NCBI GenBank assembly: GCA_037974665.1
Contig: CM075773.1
Span: 52,862,917 to 52,926,916 of the forward strand
DNA from: Ehretia macrophylla
Lineage: Eukaryota > Streptophyta > Magnoliopsida > Boraginales > Ehretiaceae
Reading direction: 5' to 3'
DNA: 64,000 bases
Within the stretch, counting starts at the first letter, position 1. Each line of letters begins with the position of its first letter. Shown here piece by piece: positions 27,143-39,346 of the stretch. A program made the translations under genes and the position numbers. The notes under the pieces are model-generated. The model had not been told where the DNA came from and did not search any database. It was given only the letters and a program-made list of their open reading frames with translations.

Positions 27143-27224
27143 TAAATAAATTAATAAACTAAATAATACATTATCCATAATTTCAAAATTACAATTTATT
27201 TATTTTTGGGCATTATTCCTAACA
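27143..27224 (-). repeat. Copia-2 3' LTR, truncated to 82 bases
   Basis: Matches the first 80-odd bases of the right LTR (TGTTAGGAATAATG..., ATTATGGATAAT). Kinase intron sequence follows directly. The missing 1.4 kb was removed by a deletion that also took kinase sequence. Confidence 0.85.
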
Positions 27225-27885
27225 ATCCCCCACTTGCACTAAAACTAATCAGAATGGTATCTCATACCCATTCCCTCTAAGTGCCGATCCAAAGACTGCT
27301 TAGTCAGAGCCTTGGTCAACAGATCAGCAGTGTTATCTGCTGAAGCTACTTTTTGCATCACTATCTCACCCCTTCCCACAATTTCTCAAATAATGTGGTA
27401 ACACTTCTCTACATGTTTGGATTTCTAGTGAGACCTTGGTTCCTTAGCTTATGTTATTGCTCCATTATTATCACAGTGCGAAGGCATTGCGACCTCAATG
27501 GAAAGAACCACTCCAAGTTTCGAGATGAACTTCTTGATCCAAACTGTCTCTTTTGTTGCATATGATGCTGCGATGTATTCGACTTCTGTAGTGGAATCTG
27601 CAGTCGTACTCTGTTTGGAACTCTTCCAACTGACCGTTTCTCCATTACAAACGAAAATGAATCCAGATGTGGATTTACGATCATCCACATCAGACTGAAA
27701 ATCTGAGTTAGTGAAACCCTCGATTTTCAATTCCCCTCCTCCATATACCAAGACCATATCCTTAGTCCTATTCAAGTACTTCAGGATATTCTTGATAGCT
27801 ATCCAGTGTTCTTCACCCGGATCTAACTAATATATGCTAGTAACACTTACAGCATGAGCGATATCAGGCCTAGTACATAGCATAG
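27225..27885 (-). pseudogene. Copia-2 RNase H, continuing beyond the Athila insert
   Basis: The RNase H domain reads YLNRTKDMVLVYGG, GFTNSDFQSDVDDRKST, SWKSSKQSTTADSTTE, CDNNGAI. A stop follows, then AKEPRSH, SKHVEK, and ADNTADLLTKAL before the polypurine tract. The upstream codons (ends in SLMYAM) are at 47876 and above, on the far side of the Athila element. Three of the stops fall where relatives have Gln or Arg, consistent with CAA, CAG and CGA having become stops. Confidence 0.88.
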
Positions 27886-29112
27886 TGTTGTGTGAATTCT
27901 AACGCAAGTGCACGTGTTGTAACAAGTAATAAAATGATGAATAAAGATCGTTCCCACGAGGACTAAGATTATTAACTACTGAAATTGGTTTAGCTTTAAT
28001 TTTATTCAGATGACCAAAATTTGATAATTTGTAATTAAAAACTAAAGAGATAATAAAACTAATGAAAATAACAATTAAACAATTGCGAATTTGATGAAAA
28101 ATTTGATTCAATAATTGTAGAGTTATAAGGATTACGATTTCACCAAGATTTATCCTACTTGAATCTGCTGATTAATGCCAATTGAATACTATTCCTTATA
28201 CTGCCAGCAATCACGCTAAGGTAAATATTAATATTTCTCAAGCATTAATACCCTATCCCACTAAGCAAGCTACCTACATCTCTGTGATAACTGTGAACTT
28301 ATGGAATGCATTAAATACTAGAAATTTAAATGCTGCATTAGATCTTATAACTATCTATAGCTTATGACAATTTAATGATACTCCACACATGGTCTAGTTT
28401 AGTTATCACTTCTCAGTCTCAAAATAAACTACAAAACAAGCAATTAGTGGCCAGATAATCACAAGCATTACGTATAATGTGAAATATTTAGCATAAAGAT
28501 AGAATAATCAATCAACCAATCAATTCAACATCATTCGAGTAATCAAAATCTGGCTACATAGTAGCCCTAAAAAGTAATTTAGCAACTCATAATCAACGCA
28601 AATGAAATCCAAAGTCTATTAAAATTCATGATGAGAGAGAAAGAAAACTCTGAAAATCTCAAGAAAGTCGTGGCTAATCTCGTCTCTGATCCGTCCTTCC
28701 TCGTCAATCTTGTAGTTTCCTCGCATTTTCTCAATTCCAAACTTTGGTTTTTCTCTCTAGAACTAGCTGCCTCCCAAGAACTCCCTTTTTCAACGTCTGA
28801 TACTCTTTTTATCGTAGGGATTTCTTATTTTCGTGCCTTTTACCAAATTGCCCTTAAAAATCCTGTGACACTGCGCAGCTGCGCTATGACTACACTACTT
28901 CTATTTTCTCTTTAATTTCTTCACAAACTGCATAGAAGATTGCCCCAGTCATTTTCCTTCAATCTTGGCCTCAAAAATCCATGTCTCATCATATAATTCA
29001 CCTACATCATAAAACAAACATGGAACCAATTAAATTGCTCAAAAATTACTCGAGAACTAACAAAATTTAAATGAAAATATGCTGAAATCATATATCAATA
29101 TTACACCCAACA
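27886..29112 (-). repeat. Athila element 3' LTR
   Basis: 1227 bases, closely matching 46656-47875. On the minus strand it begins TGTTGGGTGTAATATTG at 29112 and ends AATTCACACAACA at 27886. The frames inside (for example 28628-28915) recur in the other LTR and are not genes. Confidence 0.93.
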
Positions 29113-30639
29113 AACACCCCCAAACTTAAACTTTGCTTGTTCTCAAGCAAAAGACACACTAAAGGAATAAACAAATTAAAAACTAAAGACTCCACACAAA
29201 ATAACTCATGAAAGCAATGCTGTAGGACAGTAAATTCTCACAGCCTCAGTAGCTTTTTCCCAACTCAATAGGTGACTTTCAATCATAAGCATGAAAAATA
29301 ACAACTTCACATAAGTCTCATTTCACTTCAAATCCCCCAAGTGAGTGTGTGAATAGCCTCTATCCTAATCAATTGTACCCGGATGAGTTTATGCAAGTTA
29401 AGTGAATCATCAATATGGATCTTTTATTTTCAATCACTTAGGACTTCATAAGCTCACTTTTCATGCCACTCTCCACTAATGTAGGTTAATCATAGCATTA
29501 AAGATCAGTAGGACTTTACATTTGGTTGTAACGTGTGGCTAGGGTCAAGGTAGGATAATGGATACAATATAAGGCTAAACTACCTGTAAGCACACAACTA
29601 TTCGAGGATGTTCAATGAAGCACATGCCAACTCATCTTCGTACCACCAAAACTATTCAACATATCTTTTTTTCTTTCATCTTTCATTTCACTTCTTCAAC
29701 AATCATTCACAACATTTAAAAACGCATAAAGAGTCCACATTCCCCCAAACTTGCATTTTTAATTTTAACTACAAGGAGTGTGGTTACTCTATTTTCTTTT
29801 TATTCTTGTCCTCTTTTTTTCTGATGATTTTCCTTTCTTTTTCAAAACAAAACAAAATATCACCCAATCATCATACCTCCCATCATCCAATACAAAACAT
29901 AGCTCCATATAATCATCCTAGAACAATCATATGTTACAAGTAGGAAGGTCATTAATTAGGGTAATCAACTTGACAAGTTAAGGAAAAATTTGTAGGTTGC
30001 ACATGAAAGAAAAGGCTAATTAGGCTCAAATTGGTGGACTAGGGATATTCAATTACTACAAGGGTTGGCTTGAAAGGCTCAAACGATCCAAAGATGACCT
30101 AAATGATTTCTCTAATGCTATGCAACCTAGGATTTCGCCTCGAGTGACAATCAAGCAAGTTCTAAAGTCCTATACTCATTCATTTTCATTCATTTTTTTT
30201 TTCACTTAAACTCACATAAACCTTCTCTAAGCAACAACATATTAGGCGAGGCTAAGTGCGCAAAATGTGGGGATTTTCCGTAAAACAAAACTATGCTTCA
30301 GTCAATTATCCTCATTACTATCTTGTAATTCATATGCTACTCATCATCGGCCTATTTCTTATCTTTTCAGCATCACTTTCAAATTTTTCTGATTTGTTTC
30401 ATTTTTTTTGTTTTCAACTTTTCATTTTTTTTCTAGTTTTTGTTTTGTTTTGTTTTTTTTCCTGAATTTAAAAAAAAACGAAAAAACGAAATGAAAATAA
30501 CTAAAACTTGTAACCCTGACACACATAATGCAGAACAAGTTTAGAGACGTCACCCCCAAACTTTAAAGGAAAACATTGTCCTCAATGTGAAAACATTAAA
30601 AAGAAAAGGAGTAGCAATTTCCCTGAATATCTGGTGGAG
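29113..30639 (-). other. Athila element 3' untranslated region with two polypurine tracts
   Basis: The tract next to the LTR reads AAGTTTGGGGGTGTT on the minus strand (29113-29128). A second, similar one (AAAGTTTGGGGGTGACG) lies at about 30549-30565, preceded by TTGAGGACAATG. Paired tracts of this form are usual in Athila-group elements. The stretch between is non-coding, with pyrimidine-rich plus-strand runs. Confidence 0.7.
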
Positions 30640-30694
30640 TCATTCATCATCTGGAGGGAAGTAGTGACTAGCCGGCAGAAAGAGGCGCAAAGCA

Positions 30695-33158
30695 TGTGAA
30701 GCCCCACTTTTCTGCTTTAACTCGATTTACGTGTTTTATCTCGTTTTGCATGAATTGGCCTGTTTATGTGCTATATGACTTAGAATGTGATAATTTTGAT
30801 ATTAATACTCCTAGAACACGCTAAATGTGCATTCATGAAATTTTCATCAAAAACGGAGTCAGAAATTTTATCGTCGATTTTTAGTGAATAATATTTTCGA
30901 AACACGTCCACTAAAATTTTGAAACTGGTCTTTTTAACCCTTCTAGACCTAGACCACGGACTTTAATAGACCTGTGTTTGATTAAAACGGTTTTAAAATC
31001 GGCTTAAGAATTTATTAGGGTTTTTACACCGACTTTTGCGAAAATCGAGTTTTAAACTAACTCGGGTAGAATTGTTTGATTGTAAAACTTCTTGTCACCT
31101 AAAAATAATCTACTTGAACTATCTTGAGTGTTGAATAATTGTTTTGAACTTTGGTGATCAATAAAATACATTTAAAGTCAAGAAAACACTAAAAATAATT
31201 AGTTTCCACTTTGACTTTTATTTATTTATTTGACCTTTGCTTAATATATGATCAACACACATTGAAAACAAAGCAAAACACCACCAAAAACACACACAAA
31301 ACCGTGGCTCCTTGGAGGAGAAAGATGAAGGCATTTTCAAAGCATTTTTCTCATAGATTTTGCATTTCAAAGCCGAATTGAGTGATTCAAAGCTTGATTT
31401 CACTTGTTTGGCATCCATTCTACACATTTCTTGCATCAAAACACATCAAAGGTGAGAGAAAAATTCTAGATCTCAAAACTCATATTTTGTGTTTATGCGT
31501 ATAAATGATTATTGAACCGTTAGAATGTTAATCTGATGTTAGATTATTGCTCCTTGCATGCTAGGGATCATTTAGTTGTAATACTACGAGTTTTTATCGG
31601 TTGTAGCATAATTTTTATTTTTCGGGTATTTAAATTTGATTAATTTGTTCAAATTGATTAAATTGAGTGGTGTTGATCGGAATCGATTGCTGTCAATTTC
31701 TAAAAGTTTTTTAATTACGTGGTAGCGCCGTTGTAATGCCGAATTTTCGATTGTGATATCCGTGCCAAAATTCAGAAATTTCAGTCATGATACACTAGGG
31801 TTTTAGGATTATTGGGCATGATTTGGATGTGTCTTGGTTGGTTTCTGAGGGGGCTAATGTAGATGATTGAATGGGTGAGTGATAGAAACTGATTTGGAGT
31901 TGTTTGGATTAGTAGAATGTAAGATATGATTATTTGAAGTTTAGGTTGCCTTTCTTTAAATTATTGAATTGAGCCTTAGTTGATTGGGTGTAGTTTGAAT
32001 GATTGAATTGTGAGTTGTTGATGGGTAAACTAGGGTTTGATTGTGTGTTTAATGCATGTTCGGTTGGATGGCCTACTTTGTCATCTAACTTAGTTATTTG
32101 TTGTTAAATTGTTTATTGATGTTATTATGATGATAATATGATTATTGATGATGATAATATGTTTATTGATGATGATTGATGATTATTGATTGATGATTGA
32201 TGCCGGGAGATAAACAGTTCTGCTAGACTGTCCTCCTGTGAATGATTGATGTTTTTTATTATCGCTGGGTCTCTGGTATGTGTGTGCCACCTCTCGGGCA
32301 GCATCGGGCTGTCGGGTTGATAACGGCATGACTATCAGAGATTGCCTCCAACTCGCATGACGGAGGTGTCATGGAGGGCGAGGTTATTGGGGGTACCCCG
32401 GGTGTATGAGTAATGGGGAGTTACAAGAAGAATGGTTGAGATCGTGATGGCGTTTGGAGCTACACCAACTAGAGAGAGTATCCTTTATTGAATGGTCATA
32501 TAGTTATGTGATGATAGTATTATTGATGTTATTGTGTGTTTACTGACTCAAAGGATTATTTCAATGAGTTTAGTAGACCTTGCTCGAGATCTATCGGATC
32601 CTCACTGGGCTTATTTTATATAAGCTCACTCTCTATTATTGCATGCATACAAGTGTACTATCGCAGGATTACGGGTACGTGCCTCCTGAAGAGGAAAATG
32701 TGCCTTACGTGGATGAGTCCTATGTTCCAGAGTCTTATCGTTGATGTTGTATTGTTTTACTATCTTGTATATTAACTTAGTAGACTTTTATATGCTTTGT
32801 AGTTCATTATGTAAAAGATGTTGAAAAGATAATGAATTAGTTGATGCAATCTTAGTAGTCTTTATTTTGTCTATGTTTAGGTTGCTGGATTGGCTCATTA
32901 TGTTTTGTAATGTATATTAAGGGTTCACGTATTATGTTGGAACGGAGGCATATAACGAGGACTGTTTATTGTATAATATGGTTATGATGTATGTTGTTAT
33001 TTTATTGAGGAGTTGTTTGTTGTATGGTTTGTGAAGTTGATGTATGATGTTCTATTGAGGTTGGTTTAGAGTCTCGGTGTCCTATTTACTGTCGTTATAC
33101 TGCCGAAATTCCGTTGCGTCCTGACTGATTATAGGAGGGGTCGAGTTGGGGCGTGACA
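30695..33158 (+). repeat. LARD-like element 5' LTR
   Basis: Pairs with 35932-38396. It includes a (TGATGAT)-rich low-complexity run at about 32110-32205 and a conserved GC-richer patch (32205-32420, CGGGCAGCATCGGGCTGTCGG). Frames such as 31218-31439 (minus) and 32536-32775 (plus) recur in the other LTR and are not supported as genes. Confidence 0.93.
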
Positions 33159-35931
33159 TTTAAGTGGTATCAGAGCTTGATTAGCTGTCAGCCGGGGTAT
33201 CCTCGAAATGTGGGTAGTGGCCTAAGCATGCAAGTATGTATTAAGTGAAAGAAAAGTGAAACATATGTTAATATGTTTATGTGATTAATTTACTTATGTG
33301 TCTAACTTTCTATGTGACCAGTATGCCTTGTGTGTTAAGTGAACTAATGTGGTCAATATGTTTTATGTGATAACGTGCTATACGTACTCAATGTGTTGTA
33401 ATTAATGTGCATTATGTGATTAATGTGTATTATATGACAATTGTGTTTTATGTGATTTTGTGCCTTGTGTGAAGTTAGTTGTTTATGTGCTTTTAATTGT
33501 TTATAACTAGCTTATGTGAAACAACGTGCTTTAGGTGCTCTATGTACTTTAAGTGACCAATGTGAGTTACGTGATCAACTTGTCTTATGTGAAGTTTGTT
33601 GCTTATGTGACTTTAATTGTTTATACTTACTTCTGTGATATAACCTGTTTATGTGATGTTGGCTTCTCATATGTTGAATTGTGTGTTATGTGATAATGTT
33701 GCATTGTATGATAATTGCGCATTACGTTATACTTGTCTTTCATATGATATAGTTGCATACATGTTTTAACTCGTGAGTGACCTTTTAATGTCTAGGGTGG
33801 TTGTAAGAGCTTTCGGAAATAGAGATAGGCCATGATTTTGAATTATTATTATTCTAGAAGTTTATCAGTTAGATTTTAATTGTTATGTTTATGGATTTTA
33901 GTTTCGGCTTAGTGGATTGATCTTGATGTTCCTTTAGCAAGAATGAAGTTGTTCGAGGAAATAGCAATGTATCTTGATGATTATAATTACTTTTGTTGCC
34001 ATGTTTAACTTGTTATTACTTGGAGATGAATCATAAGTTGAGGTTTCCGTGAGGTTGTGATTAGACACTTTTAGAGTCTCAACTCAGACTATACTTTCTT
34101 GAGTTATTTTAGAATGAATTTATTTGAGGAATTAGTGATGTATATTTGTGAATGGAATGAACTGTGGTATCACATGTGAATATGTCTACTATTTGGGATT
34201 GCTATATTATTAATGGGTATTTTGGAGTTTTGATCTTTAAACCTTGGAGACAATTAGAGTGATTCCTGACTAAAGTTACTTTATTCGAGGATGTAATTGT
34301 TGGGAGATAGAATTATTTGAGGAAATAAGAATGCATTTCGATGGCTGAACATTTACCTGCCTACGTCAAGCTTTTGAGTTCTAGGTGGTATGACTTTCTA
34401 AATTGTTGATTGAGGATTCTCTTGTGTTATAATGGGTTAATATGAATCTATATTGTGTTATCAGATTTTGGAGTCTTCATTAGTGAATCTTGTTGGGTAA
34501 TCGGTAATTTATCTTGTTTAGTGATTATTCTGGTACGGAATGTAAAATTTTGGAGTGATTTATCTTGTTTGGTGATTGTTATGACTCCTTAAGATTCTCT
34601 AGATCTCCTTAGTGTCTTGTTTTGGAGGAAGATAGATTGTAGGATTTGACTTGTTGGTGTTTAAGTGTGTAGGTGGGACACCCTTCTTGTGCTTCATAAT
34701 TCTATCGGTCTTATTATTCTTTTCTACTCTATTCTCACTTATTTGAGAGAGGGTTACACTTTTCTAGCATATCAATTGTTTCTTGAATGTTTTGCTTATT
34801 GAATTAATGGATCCTATACTCATTTGACATTGCTTCTATTCTTAACATTCATATTTGCTTCTTATAGCAATGTCACTTATTGGAGTTAAAGTTTGAGACT
34901 TCTATATTTCATTCTATATCTCCAGCCATTGGTTTCAACATTTCATTTCATCCTATTACTATTCATTTGGAAGTAATTTCACCTTTGGTATACCATTTTA
35001 CTTATTCGATTTCACTTGTTTCATGTACTCTTTACCTAAGTACATCATTGTCACTCTTGTTGATCCTTGTTAATCCTATTGTTTCATTATTAAATCCTGA
35101 GCCATTACTTTGCTAGTAATTGCTCATTTAATATACTCAGCATTGTCATTTTTTATTTATATTTCTTTGGTTATTGCATGCTGAGATATTCATTATCTTG
35201 ACACTCATGTTTTCTATTGAATTAATCATCTCTTATTTCTTAATTTCATTTCGCCTCAGGTACAACCTACTTATTGGTTCCTTGAACAATCATCGATAAT
35301 TGAAATGTCTACTTGTTCAAGAATTTTGTTCAACATACTCAGCACTGTTTTGACTCGTCATCATCATTTGTTCGTGCTTATTTAGCTGATAGGTGCTGAG
35401 ACATTCCATATCTTAGTTATTATGCTTCCTTATTAAACTATTAGCCCCTTGACTCTCTAACCTGTTTGACATCTTGTTCACTTGATTATTGGCTCGAATA
35501 TGACTTTCCATATTCTTATTTCCTTGTAAATTTCATAAGAGCCATATTCTGACCAATGTCACTTTTGAGATATTTCCTTGATCCATAATCATTTATGTTA
35601 TCGTGAATGAGTTTTTAAACCCTCGGGGTGTTCATAGAGCTCTTTTGTGTAGTATAAGATGATTGATAATTAGTGGTGTCATGCTAAGACTTTGGAGTTG
35701 CGATTTCTTTTACGATATGAGGTAAGAGAGAATTATGAATTGAAGATTGTCTTGGAATTATGATAATCATTTTGCAGTCAACAGAGTTTGATCTTTTGAG
35801 GTCTTTGGTTAGGTGTCATCCTAAGAGATAAATGAGAACTAAGAGAAGTATTATTAAGTGTAATGATTGAGGATTTAATTGTCTGTCAGTTCGAGAATTG
35901 CGCGGACACAATTGTTTTAAGGAGGGGAGAA
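33159..35931 (+). other. LARD-like element interior, non-coding and repeat-filled
   Basis: After the primer site, 33240-33760 is a dense array of degenerate units containing TTATGTGAT, ATGTGnTTA and AATGTG words. From about 33940 to 34350 a motif close to TTnTTCGAGGAAATAGnAATGTAT recurs three times at roughly 180-base spacing. From 34700 to 35560 words such as ATACTCAGCAnTGT and TGCTGAGATATTC recur. No domain of gag, protease, RT or integrase can be read in any frame. Confidence 0.75.
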
Positions 35932-38396
35932 TGTGACACCTCACTTTTCTGCTTTAACTCGATTTACGTGTTTTATCTCGTTTTGCGTGAATTGGCCTGT
36001 TTATGTGCTATATGACTTAGAATGTGATAATTTTGATATTAATACTCCTAGAACATGCTAAATGTGCATTCATGAAATTTTCATAAAAAACGGAGTCAGA
36101 AATTTTATCGTCGATTTTTAGTGAATAGTATTTTCGAAACACGTCTGCTAAAATTTTGAAACTGGTCTTTTTAACCCTTCTAGACCTAGACCACAGACTT
36201 TAATAGACCTTTGTTTGATTAAAACGGTTTTAAAATCGGTTTAAGAATTTATTAGGGTTTTTACACCGACTTTTGCGAAAATCGAGTTTTAAGCCGACTC
36301 GGGTAGAATTGTTTGATTGTAAAACTTCTTGTCACCTAAAAATAATCTACTTGAACTATCTTGAGTGTTGAATAATTGTTTTGAACTTTGGTGATCAATA
36401 AAATGCATTTAAAGTCAAGAAAACACTAAAAATAATTAGTTTCCACTTTGACTTTCTTTTATTTATTTGACCTTTGCTTAATAGATGATCAATACACATT
36501 GAAAACGAAGCAAAACACCACCAAAAAGACACACAAAACCGTGGCTCCTTGGAGGAGAAAGATGAAGACATTTTCAAAGTATTTTTCTCATAGATTTTGC
36601 ATTTCAAAGCCGAATTGAGTGATTCAAAGCTTGATTTCACTTGTTTGGCATCCATTCTACACATTTCTTGCATCAAAACACATCAAAGGTGAGAGAAAAA
36701 TTCTAGATCTCAAAACTCATATTTTGTGTTTATGCGTATAAATGATTATTGAACCATTAGAATGTTAATCTGATGTTAGATTATTGCTCCTTGCATGCTA
36801 GGGATCATTTAGCTGTAATACTACGAGTTTTTATCGGTTGTAGCATAATTTTTATTTTTCGGGTATTTAAATTTGATTAATTTGTTCAAAGTTGATTAAA
36901 TTGAGTGGTGTTGATCGGAATCGATTGCTGTCGATTTTTAAAAGTTTGTTAATTACGTGGTAGCACCGTTGTAATGCCGAATTTTCGTTTGTGATATTCG
37001 TGCCAAAATTCAAAAATTTCAGCCATGATACACTAGGGTTTTAGGATTATTGGGCATGATTTGGATGTGTCTTGGTTGGTTTCCAAGGGGGCTAATGTAG
37101 ATGATTGAATGGGTGAGTGATAGAAACTGATTTGGAGTTGTTTGGATTAGTAGAATGTAAGATATGATTATTTGAAGTTGAGGTTGCCTTTCTTTAAATT
37201 ATTGAATTGAGCCTTAGTTGATTGGGTGTGGTTTGAATGATTGAATCGTGAGTTGTTGATGGGTAAACTAGGGTTTGATTGTGTGTTTAATGCATGTTCG
37301 GTTGGATGGCCTACTTTGTCATCTAACTTAGTTATTTGTTGTTAAATTGTTTATTGATGTTATTATGATAATAATATGATTATTGATGATGATAATATGT
37401 TTATTGATAATGATTGATGATTATTGATTGATGATTGATGCCGGGAGATAAACAGTTCTGCTAGACTGTCCTCCTGTGAATGATTGATGTTTATTATTAT
37501 TGCTGGGTCTCTAGTATGTGTGTGCCACCTCTCGGGCAGCATCGGGCTGTCGGGTTGATAATGGCATGACTATCAGAGATTGCCTCCAGCTCGCATGACG
37601 GAGGTGTCATGGAGGGCGAGGTTATTGGGGGTACCCCGGGTGCGTGAGTAATGGGGAGTTACAAGAAGAATGGTTGAGATCGTGATGGCGTTTGGAGCTA
37701 CACCAACTAGAGAGAGTATCCTTTATTGAATGGTCATATAGTTATGTGATGATAGTATTATTGATGTTATTGTGTGTTTACTGACTCAAAGGATTATTCC
37801 AATGAGTTTAGTAGACCTTGCTCGAGATCTATCGGATCCTCACTGGGCTTATTTTATATAAGCTTACTCTCTATTATTGCATGCATACAGGTGTACTATC
37901 GCAGGATTACGGGTACGTGCCTCCTGAAGAGGAAAATGTGCCTTACGTGGATGAGTCCTATGTTCCAGAGTCTTATCCTTGATGTTGTATTGTTTTACTA
38001 TCTTGTATATTAACTTAGTAGACTTTTATATGCTTTGTAGTTCATTATGTAAAAGATGTTGAAAAGATAACGAATTAGTTGATGCAATCTTAGTAGTCTT
38101 TATTTTGTCTATTTTTAGGTTGCTGGATTGGCTCATTATGTTTTGTAATGTATATTAAGGGTTCACGTATTATGTTGGAACGGAGGCATATAACGAGGAC
38201 TGTTTATTGTATAATATGGTTATGATGTATGTTGTTATTTTATTAAGGAGTTGTTTGTTGTATGGTTTGTGAAGTTGATGTATGATGTTCTATTGAAGTT
38301 GGTTTAGAGCCTCGGTGTCCTATTTACTGTCATTATACTGCCGAAATTCTGTTGCGTCCTGACTGATTATAGGAGGGGTCGAGTTGGGGCGTGACA
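35932..38396 (+). repeat. LARD-like element 3' LTR
   Basis: Near-identical to 30695-33158 over its whole length, including the TGA-rich run (about 37360-37440). It ends at GCGTGACA directly before the AAGCA duplication. Confidence 0.93.
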
Positions 38397-39346
38397 AAGC
38401 AGGTGCTGGCGGAACACCTAATTTCTTGCCTATCTTTGCCATGTATTTGAAACTCTGCTCCTGCCTAGCAGCTAACTCATCTTGCCGCTAGATAATCAGG
38501 AGCAATCTTTCCCCAAGGCGGTCTTCCTGCTCTAACCTCTCTTGTTGCCCCTTATCCATGTCCTGGCGCAACTGTGCTATGTCCTGGCGCAAGGCCTGAA
38601 TGTCTAGGATAGGGGCCTCTCCCTGATCTATATGTTCAGTTTCTTGTTGCGCCGTGCGAGCCCCCAAAGTTTCGATGGTAGTCTGCGTCAATGGGGCTTG
38701 AGGCTGCAACACCTCCTCAGTGGCTGAGGCTGGCACACCAACTGTAAGACATAAACCTGTAATCAATGCTGGGTGAGGCAATCCCCCAGTAGTACGTATT
38801 TCCCGTCGGTAAGATGGTGGCACAGATGAATAGGTGCCATGCTTTAATTTCCTTATGCATTCCAGAAGACATGAAACTCACAAACTTATCACCCCTCTTT
38901 TTCCATGTGACCCGATCAACTGTTAAATACCTGATAATACTATTTGGGTGAATGTCCTCTCCATGGGCACTAAAGAAATCATCATCAAGGGCTGGGACCT
39001 GTCAGAACCGATTGATAGCGCCCTGGTCAAAAGCAACAGGCTTCCCACAAACCATAACCCTCTTATCTTGGTGCTCTGGTGCATTAGCATAAAATTCTCA
39101 AACCAACAACACATAACACGACCTAGGAGATTTGATAAAATGAGTTCATTGCCGCGATTCAGCCTGTTGTGCAATTATAGGTCCAGGTTCCTCGGAACCA
39201 CACTCGACAACCAAAGATTTTTTTATGATACTCTCAGTATAGCGAGCTTTAGCCTCCTCACTAACAAATATATGTGTATTCAAAATAGGCCTAGATGTGG
39301 ATGTAGATGCACCAGATGTGGACACTCCTTTCCTTTTAGGAGCCAT

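Larger units (their letters stand above)
30695..38396 (+). mobile_element. Non-autonomous LTR element (LARD-like, Tekay/Del-type LTRs)
   Basis: LTRs at 30695-33158 and 35932-38396 (2464 and 2465 bases) start TGTGA and end GGGGCGTGACA. AAGCA is duplicated at 30690-30694 and 38397-38401. The initiator-Met primer site TGGTATCAGAGCT is at 33165-33177 and a polypurine tract AAGGAGGGGAGAA at 35919-35931. The 2.77-kb interior has no gag or pol. A hand count over the first ~230 aligned LTR bases gives about nine differences. It is therefore somewhat younger than the Athila element it sits in. It must have been mobilised by proteins of another element. Confidence 0.94.
30640..39346 (-). pseudogene. 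Athila third ORF (plant transposon protein, PF20167-like), split by the nested element
   Basis: It starts MAPKRKGVSTSG at 39346. It has a conserved region VWEFYANAPEH, VMVCGKPVAFDQGAIN, and a coiled, Gln-rich stretch DIAQLRQDMDKGQQERL near 38560. The C-terminus reads KIGKKLGVPPAPA at 38400 and continues across the insert as LRLFLPASHYFPPDDE, with the stop at 30640-30642. Several stops and shifts break it. This ORF follows pol in Athila elements and has been called env-like in the literature; no fusion peptide or membrane anchor is evident here. Its function is unknown. Confidence 0.8.

Noticed and set aside
28628-28915. Frame repeated at 47399-47698, apparently conserved
   Set aside because: Again the two LTRs of the Athila element; there is no independent conservation.
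31218-31439. Minus-strand frame repeated at 36395-36676, which at first looked like a conserved gene
   Set aside because: Both copies lie at the same place in the two LTRs of one element, so the repetition is explained by the LTRs.
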